From NCBI RefSeq assembly GCF_019097595.1, contig NC_080723.1, positions 15,196,511 to 15,260,510 of the forward strand: a DNA stretch of 64,000 nucleotides, read 5' to 3'. Positions 47,474-62,141 of the stretch are shown here, one piece after another. How positions within the stretch are numbered: position 1 is the stretch's first letter; the number at the start of each line of letters is the position of its first letter. The position numbers and the translations under genes are program-made. The stretch is from Hemibagrus wyckioides. Taxonomy: Eukaryota > Chordata > Actinopteri > Siluriformes > Bagridae. The notes below the pieces were generated by a model that ran no database searches, was not told the DNA's origin, and worked only from the letters and a program-made list of their open reading frames with translations.

Positions 47474-48304
47474 ACTATATCTGAGCAAAAACATTAAGCT
47501 TTATGCCAGACAGATGAAAGAAACCATAATACTGAGGACAAAATCAAATCCACCAAATTTGACCAGAACACAATAGGAGGCTTATATACAACTACAGTAA
47601 CATCTTGTTTTTTGTGTTCATAATTGTTGTAAACCAGCCAGATGACAAAAGCAGCCACATTAATTATTATTTTAACCATCATTTAAATCATTATTTTGTT
47701 TAAATAACACTAGATGGCAGTATGCCATTTAAGTACACGAGCCCTGTCAGATCACAGAGTGCTGAAAAGTTACCGCACCCAAACACACACATTTACCTTG
47801 AAGCAATAAAGATCCAGATTAGTTAATGCTTTGTTTCAAACAACAGCACATAAAAATATAAATAGAAATAACAAAAATTGTTCTTCTTGTTGTGTGTAAT
47901 TTGGGCCAGGGTCATAAAACCATTAACACCAGCAGGTTTGGGTTGCTGGCTGCACTTGATAAGGTTTTAATATGGTCAAAGATCAACATCTCTACAACAA
48001 AGATGATTGTATGGAAGGTTGTATTAGCTGCTGAGTGAAGTGTAAGCCTTACAGTTACATAATCAGACTTCCTAAATTGAGACAAATGTAATAATCACAA
48101 AAGAAACAATGGCTCAGAGCTTACTTAATGAGAGGATTGGCAAGACCTAGCTAACTGAGTGAGTGCATGAATAAGTTCTTAAATAGTCCAAAACAAAATG
48201 TGTCTGAGGAATCGTGTGTGTGTGTGTGTGTGTTGGAACTCATAGGAGAGAGCCCTCTTTTGGTGGGGAGGTGATCCATGATTTTCTTTTAATACAGGAC
48301 ACAA

Positions 48305-48550
48305 AGCCTCCAGATTCTCTCATTGCCGCGGCCTGGATTCGATTCCCAGGCAGGGAGCTAACCCGGCCACTGAAGAGTTAACTCTCAGTGCCGGTCCCGA
48401 ACCTGGATAAAATGGGAGGGTTGCATAAGGAAGGGCATCTGGCGTAAAAAAAAACCTAGGCCAGATTGAAACATGCGGACCAAATGTTTCACCGTGGTGA
48501 CCCCAAATAGGGAGCAGCCGAAACAACAATAACAACAACAACAACAACAC
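48305..48550 (+). mobile_element. tRNA-derived SINE with a LINE-like tail
   Basis: The head carries a box-B-like GGATTCGATTCCCAGG. The body reads GAGTTAACTCTCAGTGCCGG and GGAAGGGCATCTGGCGTAAA. The tail is CCGTGGTGACCCCAAATAGG, GAGCAGCCGAAA, then a (CAA)n run. The tail resembles the 3' end of the LINE at 57380-57812 (CTGTGGTGACCCCTGAAGGG). Confidence 0.7.
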
Positions 48551-50552
48551 AATTTCCCCAGATTCCTCCTAGCCCCTGCCCCCCGGCCCTGGATGTGATG
48601 CTCCTGAAGCTGAGCCACCCCTGTGAGGGGGCCTGCCACAATGTCTGGAATAGGGACTAGGTGTTCAGGATTGAAAATCAGCAATGACTCTTGAAACAAG
48701 GAGGCTGAGAATGAAATCTTCTCCTATCCACCGCTCTCCACCACCATCTTCAAAACACCAGACGAAGGAATATATTTCACAAGAACTATTTTCTTTTCCT
48801 TCAGCAAAGAGATTTGCAGAATCTACACCAGTGAGCACTGAAGCAGTACTAGCTGCTTCTAATAGCCCACAACCTTAAAAAAAAAGTTACAGCTGCCACT
48901 AGAAACCTTGAAACATTTTGTACTCTAAACTGAACTGAACTTGAAATCGAAAAGCTCATCATAATCCTCATGAAAAGCTCATGATCCACAACACTTTACA
49001 ATCTGACAGCACCAATGCCACTGCCAGGGTATTTGAATACCTTGTTTAAACACTCAGAGGTTGTTCTAATCTTGGGGCTAAAGTTTAGCATAATGCCCTA
49101 TGAAAATATACACAGCAACATGAGGTACACTACTGACACATTCTGTGTTACTGATCACAAGCTGTAAAAAGTGAAAAACACACGAGTTACTCTGCTTAGG
49201 TGATTAAAAAAAACAGATATAATAATATTCAATGACACAGTATTATTATCTCAATTAAAGTCCTTGCTTATTTAATAGTCATAGGCCGACTCACAACCCT
49301 GGCTGTGTGTGAAGCTGTGTGAGTTACAGCACTTTCAGGGCAGGACTATTCATTTCTATTCCAATACCAAGTATAATTTGAGTAAATGTGCTATATCTAT
49401 TACTTTCCCATGTGAGGTATTATACATTATGTAGCCTTAGAGACTGAGAGAATGCAGTGTATGGTTGAGACCTTTATGTTTTTTGTTTTTTTTTACTGTG
49501 CTGTTTTGTCATTGTTGTGTCGCTTTGTCCTATCTGAACATTTCTGCATAATAGGTGCCCCATTATTGTAGGATTTAGCATGCAGCCTCTTTATCTCTCT
49601 TTCTATATCTTTTCTTTATCTTCGCCCTCTGTTCTGAAACACAATGATAAGTGGCTATTAGCCCTGTTCTCTATCGAGGGAGGAAAAAATTATACTTTTA
49701 CTAGTGCAATGATAGACAGAACTCTAGCTTTAACTCACTTGATTTTCATAGTTGAGTCAGCGTCATTATCTATTTGCTAAAACAGTGTGAAAATGTACAT
49801 CATCTCCAAATGCAGCATTAACTCTCTGCATTTCCCAGACATATCAGCTACTGAGAGTGTCTAATTTCAAAGATTTGCCAGCTCTTCATACTGTTTGTTC
49901 AGGGGCATTTTGGGGTGTGAACATTTATTAGGAATATTTCATAAGGTATTCAGTTATATTAAATTTGTATGGAGGTTTTTACACAATACAGAAGCAGCAT
50001 TACCACAAAGCAGATTTACAGAAATTCATCCCTAGATATATACTTAATGAGCATCATAAACATCTTCCCGATCTCTAATCAACCACCCACTTTACTAAAA
50101 GGTGCTGGCCATTACCCATATTAGTCAATGACCAACAGCCAATAACACCAAAGTTTTAGGGCAGTGAACAACAGTTTGTGTGAGTTTTTCAAAACCCTTC
50201 AAAATATTCAGGATGAATTTGTGTAGTACTTCAATGATCTATTAAAAAATTCAAAGGAAATCATCTTTAAAGCATTTTACAAAGATATGTTCCATGTTGC
50301 CTGTATGAATGTGAAAATTGAAATGGCAGGAGCTTGTAAAACTATTCATCTGGAGTTTTAGCTTGATAGTATTTTTAGACCCCGAGCTGTGCTAGGGTAT
50401 CTGCAAAATGCTGTAAATGTAAATATATATGGGGTGTCCCAAAAGTCTCAACACACAGGGGAAATGAACGCTTTGTAGCAAATTGTTTCCAAAATTTTTA
50501 CTTTTTTTAATTTATATTGTGCATTTTTTAATTTACATTTTATAATTTTTAA

Positions 50553-50866
<314 letters not shown>

Positions 50867-52956
50867 GTTTTTATTATATATTATATTATACTATATGACT
50901 AAACGACAAGGGGCAAAATGTAAAAACTATGTATACTGTATCTGCTCATTTCTCAAACATGTTCAAGAGGCTTGTTTACTAGCTTCTTCTTTGGTGATGG
51001 CCACATGTTGAAATGACTGCAGTTTCCCAAGTGCCTGACTGAAATCATGAAGTGGAATGAAAATTGAAACTCAGGAGATTCCAGACTAGAGCCACTTGTC
51101 ACAGTTGCTTGAAAAACTACCTAGTTATTTCCGCGAACATTCTATCAGTGTGTAATATTTTTGGTTAAAAAAAACAATACTCTAAACATGAACTATAAGC
51201 AAACAACTATCGAGCAGCTGATAGACAATTCTTTAGATTAGGCAATAAATTATTGTGGGGAAAATGATAAAACAGTAAAATGATGGATAACCTATTTAAA
51301 TATCTAAAGATATTTAAGCTGCTGTTTTTCTCATTTTTAATGATCCTGAGAGCTTTATTGTGCTATTTGTTTAGAGGATATTTTCTGGCTCTTTAATCCT
51401 GTTTCCTGTTCATGCAGAGCAGCAGCATCCTCACATCTCCATAAACAATTCATTCTGCTGAAATACACCACAGTACCACCTTCCTCTCTTGTCATCACTC
51501 ACTGTGTGTGTGTGTGTGTGTGTCCATGCATGAGGGTCTGTGTGGGTGAGTGTATACACAAGGAAACTGCTTTTATAAACATTGGCCTGCGGCTCCCTAA
51601 AGACTTGTGTTAGAGATCATTGGGCACAGATTACTTTCACCCCATGTTTGCTTTTAAATTCGTTTTAAATTTCTGTCAGGATATGTTTTCCTTTTCTGCC
51701 TTAAGGCAAGGAAGGCTTTCTTTGTGATTTCTTGATTCTTTGTTCTTTCCAAGCATCTTTTCATCTGCTCTCCTCTGCAATCTACTCTCTCTGATTTAAG
51801 CCTCTTTCACTTTTTATGTCTGCACCCAGCATATTAGTTGGTTACAGGCCATGGCACATGCTGAGCTCTGCTGCAAATGACAAACCAGAGAGGAAAACGA
51901 AAGGGAGGGATTGCAAGAGAGAAAGAGAGACCACGATAGACAGAAGAGAATGGAACTTAAGGAGACACTGGAGTCTACACTCCCATTTGTACTGTCCTGA
52001 GTACCATGATGTCAGGTCTGTGAATGTGTTAGTCAGCAATTAAACCACAGAAGAAACTTTAGAGAGGCTGCTGTTAGATTAATGTGCTTCTATAAATAAA
52101 CAGAAGAACCACACAGTGTGGTTTGGGCCGTTTCTTTATTCACAGACAGATGGCCATTAAAACACTAAAGAGCTCTTAATGATTGCTACATGAATAGCAT
52201 TTTACTATGGTGAATTGCACTCAAAATGCTTTGCTCTTTATTTTCTCAAGGCTCCAGTAAAATGAATGCAGTAAAAAAAAAAAAATCTATTAAATGCTTC
52301 CTGTCAGGATATTTACTGAGTTTCTTAGATGTCCCACATCTACACTGGGTGTGAATGATGACCACTGTCACTAACTGAAACACATCTCACTAAAAAGAAA
52401 GCATTCGTCCCTCGATCTCAACCATTCAATAAGTCAATAATACTAAATCTAAGGTTAGTTGATAAATCATCAATAAGCTGATACAATCTAATACTCAGGC
52501 TTTTACAGTGAAAATCTGTTCTTATTTACATTTCTCTGATTGTAATTGTAAATTTACTAAGAATGTTCATGTGCCATCAGACCCACGCACACGTATACAG
52601 GAAATGTGTAAGTACAAAGTCTTTCCTATAACAAAGGTCCAGTCTCTGAAAGTTTTAGGACTTATATTTTAGGATTTATGAAAAAGTTGATTTCCATTGC
52701 AGGAGGTAGACAAATATTAGGTTGGCAAATGCAGCAGTATTTCTGTAACTAAAGGCAGTGTTGATAATAATGGAGTTAATAATCATGAAATTATGGACAT
52801 GAGGGCTTATTATGTTTCATTTTTGCTAATGGAGATGGGCTAGAAGAGAGCTAGAAACGGACTGGCTCTGTGGCTCTGTTACACTATGCAGTCACTTCAT
52901 TAGTCAATACACTGCAAGTAGTGAAGCATGACTTCATTTGACTTTTGGAAGCTGGA

Positions 52957-52988
<32 letters not shown>

Positions 52989-53172
52989 ACACACACACAC
53001 ACACCCTGAAAATTACATATAAATTTTGCTTTGATATAATAAAATATTTCACAGTGAGAAGCATTGTGCCAGACGAAATCTCCAAATCTGCCAATTTACA
53101 CTCTATCTGTGAGAGTATGTGCCTGGATTAGGCTCTATGGACAGCAGAGCAGCCCCATTTCAACTGTTAAAA

Positions 53173-53220
<48 letters not shown>

Positions 53221-54530
53221 TTATATGTGGGGGTTATAGTGGGTATTTTATAGCTGTAGGATGGATGACGCAAATAAGAATAAGAAGGCTTCTCTTCTGT
53301 GTGTGTATTTGTGTATCTGGGTGTGTTTGTGTGTGTGTGTGTGTGGAGGTGGCATGTGGAGAAAATGAGGAAACCAAATGGATGAAACAAATTTCTTTGT
53401 GCGCTGTTTGTCCCCCGGGATCATTTCTATGACAGTGTTAGTGTGCGTGTGTGTGTTTGTGTGTGTCTGTGTGTGTGTGTGTAAGTATGTGGTTGTGTGT
53501 GTTATGGGGTGTAATGCAATGTTTAATGAACTCATTAAGTGAATAAGGTTGATAATTTCACTGATGCTGCTGTCTCCCTCTCCCTTGACCTCTTTTTCCC
53601 AAAGTCCTCCAATTTCCGAAAATTTATATAATTTTCGCAACAGAGCAAGACCCACAACTGCTATAAGGTGGTCAGGTGTTTCTGCGAGTATCTATAGTGC
53701 AATATGCAAGGTAACCTCACAAACTCTTATCTCATCTTCGACTGCTGTCACTTCTTATCTCTTTGACTAATAGAGATTCAGGTGAAATTAAAGATACTGG
53801 GCTAAATAACAAGTCCTGGTTTTTCATAGTGATCCATTTTGTTACTCATCAATTTGCCACATACATTTCTAAAGTAAGATGGATAATCTGTTATTCTGCA
53901 TCGGCATCACTTTTTTAGTTTTCTAAACAGACCAGTTTTCATCCACTGTTTTCGACAGACTGGTGATATAGTCACTTATGAATCTGGTAGCTCTGGCCAC
54001 TCACACCAGACTGTCTCAGATCCTTCCTAAGTTCATTACTGCTGATCTGCCTCCAGTTGGTTCCATTGATTTGGACACTAGCCTAGTGCAGGCTATTGCA
54101 GAATATTAGGATTGCACTCTTCTTAACAGGTATGTGAAGGACAGTTTTTTTTATTTAGAATCCTAAATGCTCCTATGAACAATCTTGACCAATCCTGTAC
54201 ATTATTATGTTACTTTGTACCTGCCAGAATTAGCTCTTAAATAGAAACAAATGAAACAAGAAATATAATATGCAATGCCACATAAGTGAGCCCAAATAAA
54301 CTAAAATGAACCCCCTCCCTGTGTTTACATTCTTCCTTACATCTTACACCGTTCTTTCTTTTAATCGATTTTCTGTGGATTGAAGGATGTGCATGTCTTT
54401 TGTTGCCATATATTCAAGGTTTGAATAAAGCAGGGTTTAATGTAAAATAGATGTAATTGGGTCATGCCATATGCATATACCATGTAAATAAAGTAATAAT
54501 GGGTAGAGCTTGTATCCACAGAGTGCCAAT

Positions 54531-54755
54531 CGGGGTGGTGGTAGTTCAAGTGGTTAAGGCTCTGGATTGTTGACCAAAAGATCAGGGTTCAAGCCTCAGC
54601 ACCACCAAGCTGCCACCATTGGGCTCTTGATCGAGGTCCCCAATGCACCCCCAAACCATTGTGGCTGACCTCGTGCTCTGACTCAACCCCCATGGTTGGG
54701 ATATGCACAGAAATAAATTCACTGTGCAGTAATGTATATGTGACAAATAAAATGT
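54531..54755 (+). mobile_element. tRNA-derived SINE
   Basis: Box A region TGGTAGTTCAAGTGGTTAAG and box B AGGGTTCAAGCCTCAG, then CTGCCACCATTGGGCTCTTG, ATGGTTGGGATATGCACAG and the end GTGACAAATAAAATGTG. The head resembles the SINE at 23761 but the body and tail differ. Confidence 0.75.
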
Positions 54756-55546
54756 GTGGCTAATGTGTGGATTTGGACGATAACGATTAGCCTGCTTTGT
54801 AATGGTTAAAATGAGGAGGAGTAAAATGGAGAATAAACAAAGAAAAGAAAGAAAGAGAGAGGATGAGATTCATCAAAGTGTGGATATCTGAAAATAACTG
54901 AATGTATAGGGTGTCTGTGTGTTACTTTTTACTTTTACTCCTTTAAAATTGAATTAGAGCAAGACTTACAGCCAGAATGACCCATGCATCCCATTTTCTT
55001 TAACATTTGGTTTCTGTGCTTGTGCATGCAGGTCAGTCGCCTTCTTTCAATCACTAAAAAGAGTGGCCATTAAAAGTCATTTCATCTTGCTCTCTTATCT
55101 TCTACTTGTGAGTAATGTGATTGTTTTTGTTTCCTTTTCTTCCATTGTGCCTTTCTTCCCTTCAGGGTTTTGTCCTCTCTCTATCTGTCCATCTAACTGT
55201 GGGATAAATTTAGCAAGACCTCTTTCACATTGTTTACTACTGATAGCCTCTTCTGACACACACTGATATCCTCTCTGTGGTGCATCTCCTCCTTTTTCTT
55301 TAATCTTTTTCTCTGTGCATTTCCCATTTTACCCCTCCCCATTTTAATCGCTGGAGAACAATCATGCTAACCAACATCATCCACATCTCAGAAATTCATT
55401 CATTTAAATTCATTACACTGTAAATAACACCTGCTGCTAATGTAACACAAACAATGCAATTAGAGCTCAGAAACTGTACTTAGTGCTCTGATATGTGTGT
55501 AAATACACGCTTCAAACCCACATTTATATACATCTGCATATTTATG

Positions 55547-55588
<42 letters not shown>

Positions 55589-55742
55589 ACTCACTCTCAC
55601 TCTCTTTCGCTTTCTCGTTTTCACATAATTTGTTTCCTAATTTAGATCTCTCTCAGCCTTAACAGAAGGCATTTTGATCACAGCCACACAATTTTTTCAG
55701 TCATCTTTTTCTGTCTCCCCTTCTCTTTCCCTTCAACTTTAA

Positions 55743-55777
<35 letters not shown>

Positions 55778-56025
55778 TTATTAAAGGCCAACTTGATAGC
55801 TTTTTTAAAAACTGACATTATTTAAAATAATGAACCAAATAAGCCAATCAAATTAAGCACACTCTGCTCAATATGAACCAACATCTTTTGTGGTTGTTAA
55901 ATGGCAAAATTCACATTTAAGGATGAATATTTTTCCAATACTTACACTGGACTATATTCAGTAAAATGGCAATAATTTTTACAATTAATTTTATTTTTTA
56001 TCTAATTTATGTGAATATATATTAT

Positions 56026-56111
56026 ATTAAATTAAATTAAATTAAATTAAATTAAATTAAATTAAATTAAATTAAATTAAATTAAATTAAATTAAATTAA
56101 ATTAAATTAAA
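56026..56111 (+). repeat. (TTAAA)n pentamer array
   Basis: About 17 nearly perfect copies of TTAAA/ATTAA. Confidence 0.95.
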
Positions 56112-57379
56112 CAATAAATAAAAAATATTATTATTATTATTATTAATGCTATTAGTCATAGTAATAATAATAGTAGTAGTTTTTATTAACATTTAAACAA
56201 CATCACATCAGTTACTATAATGTAACATGTCTTACCCAAAACCCCTGGATCCTGTTTGTATGTGATAGCAATATCCCTGCTCTGTGATTACCTTGCTGGG
56301 TTTCTGTACTTGAAGATCGATCAAGCTGCCTGTTCCAATCACATAAACCCCAGCAACAGCAAAACAGAAAGGTGCGTACAGTGAGAGAAGTTGTTTACCA
56401 CTCAGCAGGGCTCTCGTTCTCTCTTTTACATACTTTCTTTCATTTAACCCCTTTTCCCCCTCATCTTTATCTCTTTATATTAAAAAAACCTCTCAGCTGT
56501 CCAAACGTAAACCTTACTGTGTAACTTATATATCCTCACAATAGATAGCGTGCTGTCTCATAAACAGACACAAACAGACCTGTTTTTGTTTAGTCCATTA
56601 TCAGACTTCTGATAAAGTAAAGTGCATTGTATAAAGCTTAGTTTGGATCAATTTTAAGCTACTTTCACACTAACCGTTGTAATAGAAGAAGCACAGAATG
56701 CACTTTTCATATGAAAAAGAAATGCACAACCATGAACACTGTGAACAATAACAACTGAATCAAAACAACTGAACTGAACAAAGCTTAAATCTAGTATACA
56801 TGCTATACAAATAATACATTATACTATTTTTTAATAATAATAATCAGTAAAAAAGATTAGCTTAAGGAGGATGTTTTGGTAGCTTTGGAGATTTGGTTTT
56901 CTCACCAGACTTGTGAGCTGACTGGGTGCAAGTAAAACCAGCGCTTGACATCACTCAGGGGTTTTCTGAAATTTTGGAAACTTTGACCTGTGAGAAAAAG
57001 CTGACAGTGAGCATGACCATAAAAGGACAAAGAAACTGTAAACATTGCCCTCTCTAAAGCTTGGTCTAGTGTCCTCATTCTCTTCACAGCCTTCCATTTG
57101 AAAGATATAGCTAAACATTAGAGGGTTAGGTGCATCAACAGTAAGGGGTGCAAGGAGTCAACAGTAGCAGCTTGGTGCTTCTGTATTCACAGTCTTTAAC
57201 TCAAAGCTTTAACCAGTCAGCCAGCGTTTGAACAAATCCCACTCCAGTTTTCATGGCATCATAGATAAAACAGATCTAAATGTCTGCAAGTTTCAGAACT
57301 TAGCTTACATAACCAGCACTAACAAGAGTAATAGCTCCACCTTAGACTTCACAAGAAAAGAAATATGCAAAAATATTTA

Positions 57380-57812
57380 CCTAATATATGCAAAATACTG
57401 TATATACCGGCCATGTGTATGGTTTAGAGACAGTGTCACTGAGGAAGAAACAGGAGTCAGAGCTGAAGATGTTGAGGTTCTCTTTGGGAGTGACACGGTT
57501 GGACAGGATTAGGAACGAGTACATCAGAGGGACAGCTCATGTTGGACGTTTGGGGTACAAAGTTAGGGAGGCCAGGTTAAGATGGTTTGGACATGTTCAG
57601 AGGAGGGAGAGTGAGTATATTGGTGGGAGAATGTTGGACATGGAGCTGCCAGGCAGGAGGCAAAGAGGAATGCCAAAGAGGAGGTATATGGATGTAATAA
57701 ATGAGGATATGAAGCTAGTGGGTGCAAGTGTTGAGGATGCAGAAGATAGGGATAGTTGGAGGGAGATGATTCGCTGTGGTGACCCCTGAAGGGAAAACCC
57801 AAAAGAAGAAGA
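57380..57812 (+). mobile_element. LINE C-terminal coding end with (AAG)n-type tail
   Basis: An open frame of 133 codons (57388-57789) encodes the end of a non-LTR retrotransposon polyprotein, with LRWFGHVQRRESEYIGGRML, ELPGRRQRGMPKRRYMDV and DSWREMIRCGDP. This sits directly before the 3' tail AAACCCAAAAGAAGAAGAT. The upstream part is truncated, as is usual for LINE insertions. The frame has stayed open, so the copy may be young. It is probably RTE-like, but I cannot fix the clade. Confidence 0.8.
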
Positions 57813-58106
57813 TACAAAATACTGTATATACGTACCATGGCAGTGAGTGTGGTCTCTTTTTAAAAAAAATCTCAAACAGTAAGTCATCTGAAAGCTATTT
57901 TTACGTTCAGACACAGTGAAGTATATGTCTGAGTGTTTTTGCCATGATCATGCTGGACATGGCCAGTTTTGGTGAGGCTGTACCATGGTAGCCCATCTTC
58001 CTCAAGGTTTGACATGTCGTGTGATCTTAAATGCTTTTCAGCTTACAACATTTACAAAGAGAAGCTATTCTTCTTTAAAATATCAGAAGGATTCATCCAT
58101 TTCCAC

Positions 58107-58799
58107 ACAGGCCACTCAGGTGCTCTTTCAGTCCACTGTCAATTGAAGACTGGACTACTGCATCTTGCTCCTGGCAGGTTTGCCTCTAAGCACCAATCTC
58201 TTGTTTTCAACCTTCCTAAGTCTTCCCACAACCACACCATTGCCACACTCCCTCCATTGGCTACCGGTCACTACACGCATCACATTTTAAACACTGATGC
58301 TTACCTACAAAGCCAAAAACCTTTCAGTACTCACTTACCTCAAAGCTCTTATCACAGCCCACACTCTCTCTGATCTTCTAGCACTGCTTCACTGGTCTGG
58401 TCTCACCATCTCTCAGGTTATAAAGAAAGTATGTCTCCAAACTCTTCTCTGTTCTAGCACCTAGGGGTAGAATAAACTTTCTCTAAATGTCCAAACAGCT
58501 GAGTCTACAAATGACGTCTAAAGACCTACCTCTTCCTGAAATATTTAAACTAGCACTTAAAATCTAAAAAACAAAACAAAACAAAGCAAAACAAAACAAA
58601 ACAACATGCTGTTTGCGTGATTTTCTATTTGCTATATTATCTCCCAAAAGAGTTTTTAGTCTGATAGTATTCACAGTCCCTGAGCTCATAGAACCAGTAT
58701 TGATGTATTTATTGATAAAGACTCCAAAGCACTTATGTAAGTCACTCAGGATAAGGGCGTCTGCCAAATGCCATGAATGTAAATGTAAATGTAAATGTT
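58107..58799 (+). mobile_element. L2-like LINE 3' end
   Basis: Degraded C-terminal coding text (ASKHQSLVFNLPKSSHNHT, then CTCCCTCCATTGGCTACCGG for LxxLHWLPV) is followed by ACCTACCTCTTCCTGAAAT. It ends with the diagnostic tail GATAAGGGCGTCTGCCAAAT and GTAAATGTAAATG repeats. An (AAAAC)n run interrupts it at 58566-58603. Confidence 0.75.
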
Positions 58800-59195
58800 A
58801 TTTGCATTACTTGCACCTTGAACCAGCCTGGCCATTTTTCTCTAACCTCTGTCATCAACAAACCATTGCTGACCACAGACCTGCTGCCCACTGGATGTTT
58901 TTTGATTGTTTGTTTGTCACCATTTTGTGTAAAATCTGTCGTTTGAAGCTGTGTGAAAATCCCAGAGGCTTTTGAGATACGCAAACCAGCCCTTCTGGCA
59001 GCAACAGCCATGCCCCAGTCACTGAGATGACATTTTTCTCTCTCTGATGTTTGATGTGCACATTAACTGAAGCTCTTGAGCTGAGTACTTTATTATGCTT
59101 TGCACTGCTGCCTCCTGATTGGCTGATTGGGTAAATGCATGAATGAGCAGGTGTAGAGCAAAGATGATCATAATAAGGTGGCCAGTGTATGTGTC
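58800..59195 (-). mobile_element. Degraded Tc1-like family B copy, reverse orientation
   Basis: AGCCTGGCCATTTTTCTCTA, GTGTGAAAATCCCAGAGGC, TTAACTGAAGCTCTTGAGC and ATAATAAGGTGGCCAGTGTA match the reversed arm of the family. It abuts the LINE tail at 58799. Confidence 0.6.
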
Positions 59196-59864
59196 CAGTC
59201 TGTTCCATAATATATCTGGAAAATTGGAATACTATCTCAATAATTCAAATGAGAATATGTGATCTAATATATATTTATATTTAAGTCTTCCACATAGTTA
59301 TTGTCCACTGGAAAAAATAATCCACAAAATTTGTTTCATAGAGAACTAAATTTATTTCATGATGTTTCAAGGGTGGAACTGGGGGCCGAACATTTCATAC
59401 ACAACACATTTCTCACAGTCTTTAGCTACATAACGGATTGCTGTTAATGCTTTCCAGCACTTAAATTTCCTCAGACATAAATATTTGCTTCAAACAACAG
59501 GCTAAGCAGCTTGTTCACGATCAATCTTGAACACCTCGGGCTGTGCTGAATTTCATTTTGTGTGTCTGATGAGGTTGCGCTTTCGAGATGAGCGAGTAGT
59601 GTGAGCGGAGAGGAGAAATGAACTGCAGCTAGTAAAAGTGGTAGTAAAATTTAAAGCTCTGAAGAGGGTGGGGAAGAACAGGAAACAGGGGAGCTGTAAT
59701 TAGAATTAAAGTGAGAAACATCCATGAGCACATGAGAGAGGGAGATAATGTAATGGTGTGTGTCTTAGATACAGTCAAATATCCCTGTGTGTGTGACTGT
59801 AAACTTGAATCTTAAGAAGGTGACAGAATGAAGAGGAAGCAGAGAAGCGCAAGAGAGAACGCAC

Positions 59865-59911
<47 letters not shown>

Positions 59912-60517
59912 CATATATCAGGAGGCAGGAGCATCAGTAGTGGGCTGTCTTTCCTCAGAGGGAGCTGTCGACACACACAGCAGTACTGAAATTGGAACAC
60001 TGCGGCACAGAGAGAGACGGAAAGAGAGCAGGGACAAAGAACAACAAAGAAAAAAGAGAAGAAATCTATATTAAAATATCCTCTTGGATATTTCACTTTT
60101 GTTTTCCACTCTGGAACTCCCATGTTTATTTATTACCTTTCGCACTTTTGACTGAAAAAAGTTGGACGCCTGACTCACTTTTGAGCTCTCTCCTCTTTCT
60201 CTCGTTCATTCTTGCCTGGGCATCAAGAAAGAATTGTTTTTCTTTTTATTCTTTTCACCAGACATAAACTGGAAGACAAACTCTGGTATAGCAGAACTCT
60301 TTCACTCAATTACACTTTGTCTAAATCATTTTCTTTAGACTTTTTGTCTCAATATTTTTTTTTAGTTTTTTATTTCTTGACCTTTCTATATTTACTCTCC
60401 TGACCGCCATGCCATTTTCAATTGCCCTGACTTTTTTAATTCAATTAAACTTGTAATACACTGCTCCTGGCACTAGCCTTGACTTTTGATGCTTGGTGAC
60501 CCTGTGTGTAGGTGAAG

Positions 60518-60605
60518 ATGTCTGCCTGTGCTAAGCACTGTAAACATGGACTGGTGAAGTTTGCTGTATCTGTGCACAAGCTAGTGACGGGGACGCTCAT
60601 CAAAG
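60518..60605 (+). CDS. Likely first coding exon of an unrecognised gene continuing to the right
   Basis: ATG at 60518 opens a 29-codon stretch beginning MSACAKHCKHGLVKFAVSVH and ending KLVTGTLIK. It is followed by a good donor, AAAG/GTAGGA, leaving phase 1. A possible acceptor TGTGTGTAG precedes it at 60511, so a separate 5'UTR exon upstream is plausible. The peptide is Cys/His/Lys-rich at its start and has no signal peptide or membrane segment. I do not recognise the family. Balanced codon use and the clean donor favour a real exon, but no second exon is seen in the remaining 3.4 kb, so this is uncertain. Confidence 0.45.
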
Positions 60606-62085
60606 GTAGGAACACACACACACCTCCTCATTCACACAGCATGTTTCTGTTAGGGATGTGTTAATGTGACAAAATGTCAGAAATAACTGATGACATAACT
60701 AATGTCTAGAGTCCTTTAAAAAGAATTCCAGGCATTACTTTCCGCACTTGATGTGCACATTGCACATAAATACATCACCAGAAGATTCCATAATTTATAG
60801 TTAATAATGTATTTCTCATGTAATATACTGTAGCTACTGTGTTTGTATGATAATTTGTATACCGTATTACACTCGATATTTCTAAAAGTATATCGTGATA
60901 ATTTATTATTATTTACAAGCTCATGAAGGTGATTATTTGTACAGTTATACAACCTACTAAGCATATTTTCTATATAATTACCAAATATAGTTATGTATGA
61001 TTTCTTTCTATATTGTATGTAGATATAATTCCTAGCTATCTTTAGTTTATATATAATATATATTTCTCAATATATATTTCTTTATGTAGTTATATACAGT
61101 TATCTATGGTATAGAATAATATTACTGCATGTCTTGTGTACAAAGATAGTGAAGTCTATATGTATACTTTTGTTTACCCTGAAAGAGCTACAACAGAAGC
61201 TACAAAACTTTATATAGCTGGACATTTCTATAAGTTTCCGATTGCATTTTCATATATTGCCTTATTTTCTCAAGGTACTCTTTGTAGTTACATAATTAAG
61301 CAATATCACATGAGCAAGAGTGCAGCTAAACTGAATATTGGCCATGGTTTAGCTGTAGACACGAGCCCACAGGAGTGAGTCAGAGTAAATGATATTTCGG
61401 ACACAATATGTTTGCATCGCTAGAGGAAATATATCCCACAGAAGCCACACTCACATTATTGCACATCAGCTAATTGGCTAATTAGCCCACACTGATTTGT
61501 ACATTTCTGTTAATGATGCTTCTGTTAAAATGATCAATAATGAAATCTAAATAATAGTTATTTATTTAAGATGAACTATAATAACAGTAAATCTTTTCTT
61601 GGGTAATTATATACTGTATGTTGATACTAATCAATATGCATTTACTCCTTTTCCCTCTGCTTCTTCTGGTGGAGATAGCTGTGTAACTGCAGATTAATGG
61701 ACATTCTCGAAAATATGTAAACAAATTAACCTCTTCAGCTTTCAACTCACTTTGTTGAACATGCTATGGTGTGAAATTCATCCCTTCCTGCTGATGAGTT
61801 TTGCCTGACTGTTCGAAACCTTGGTTGATTTCAGCTTGATGTATTGAATAGCTCTGTGTGTCCTGTGCTGGGGCAGACATATAAAGCAGAACAGCACATG
61901 GTTCAGCCTGATAACGAACTGTGTTACAAATCATGCTCAGTTCCTCCACTTGTGAGGACATTAATGTCAGGTCACCTATTGGGCAGCACAAAGCTCAGAT
62001 GTACTCAGATAAACATGTTGGGAACAAAATGGACTGTAGAATTAGAGCTTTTGTAACATGTAGTTGTTGACTACATGTTCATCAG

Positions 62086-62141
<56 letters not shown>

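Noticed and set aside
50428..50470. GGGGTGTCCCAAAAGTCTC as a mariner terminal repeat
   Set aside because: Only one end is seen and no partner or transposase text is nearby, so not annotated.
57388..57789. 133-codon open frame with strong protein character
   Set aside because: Recognised as a LINE polyprotein end, so listed as a mobile element rather than a gene.
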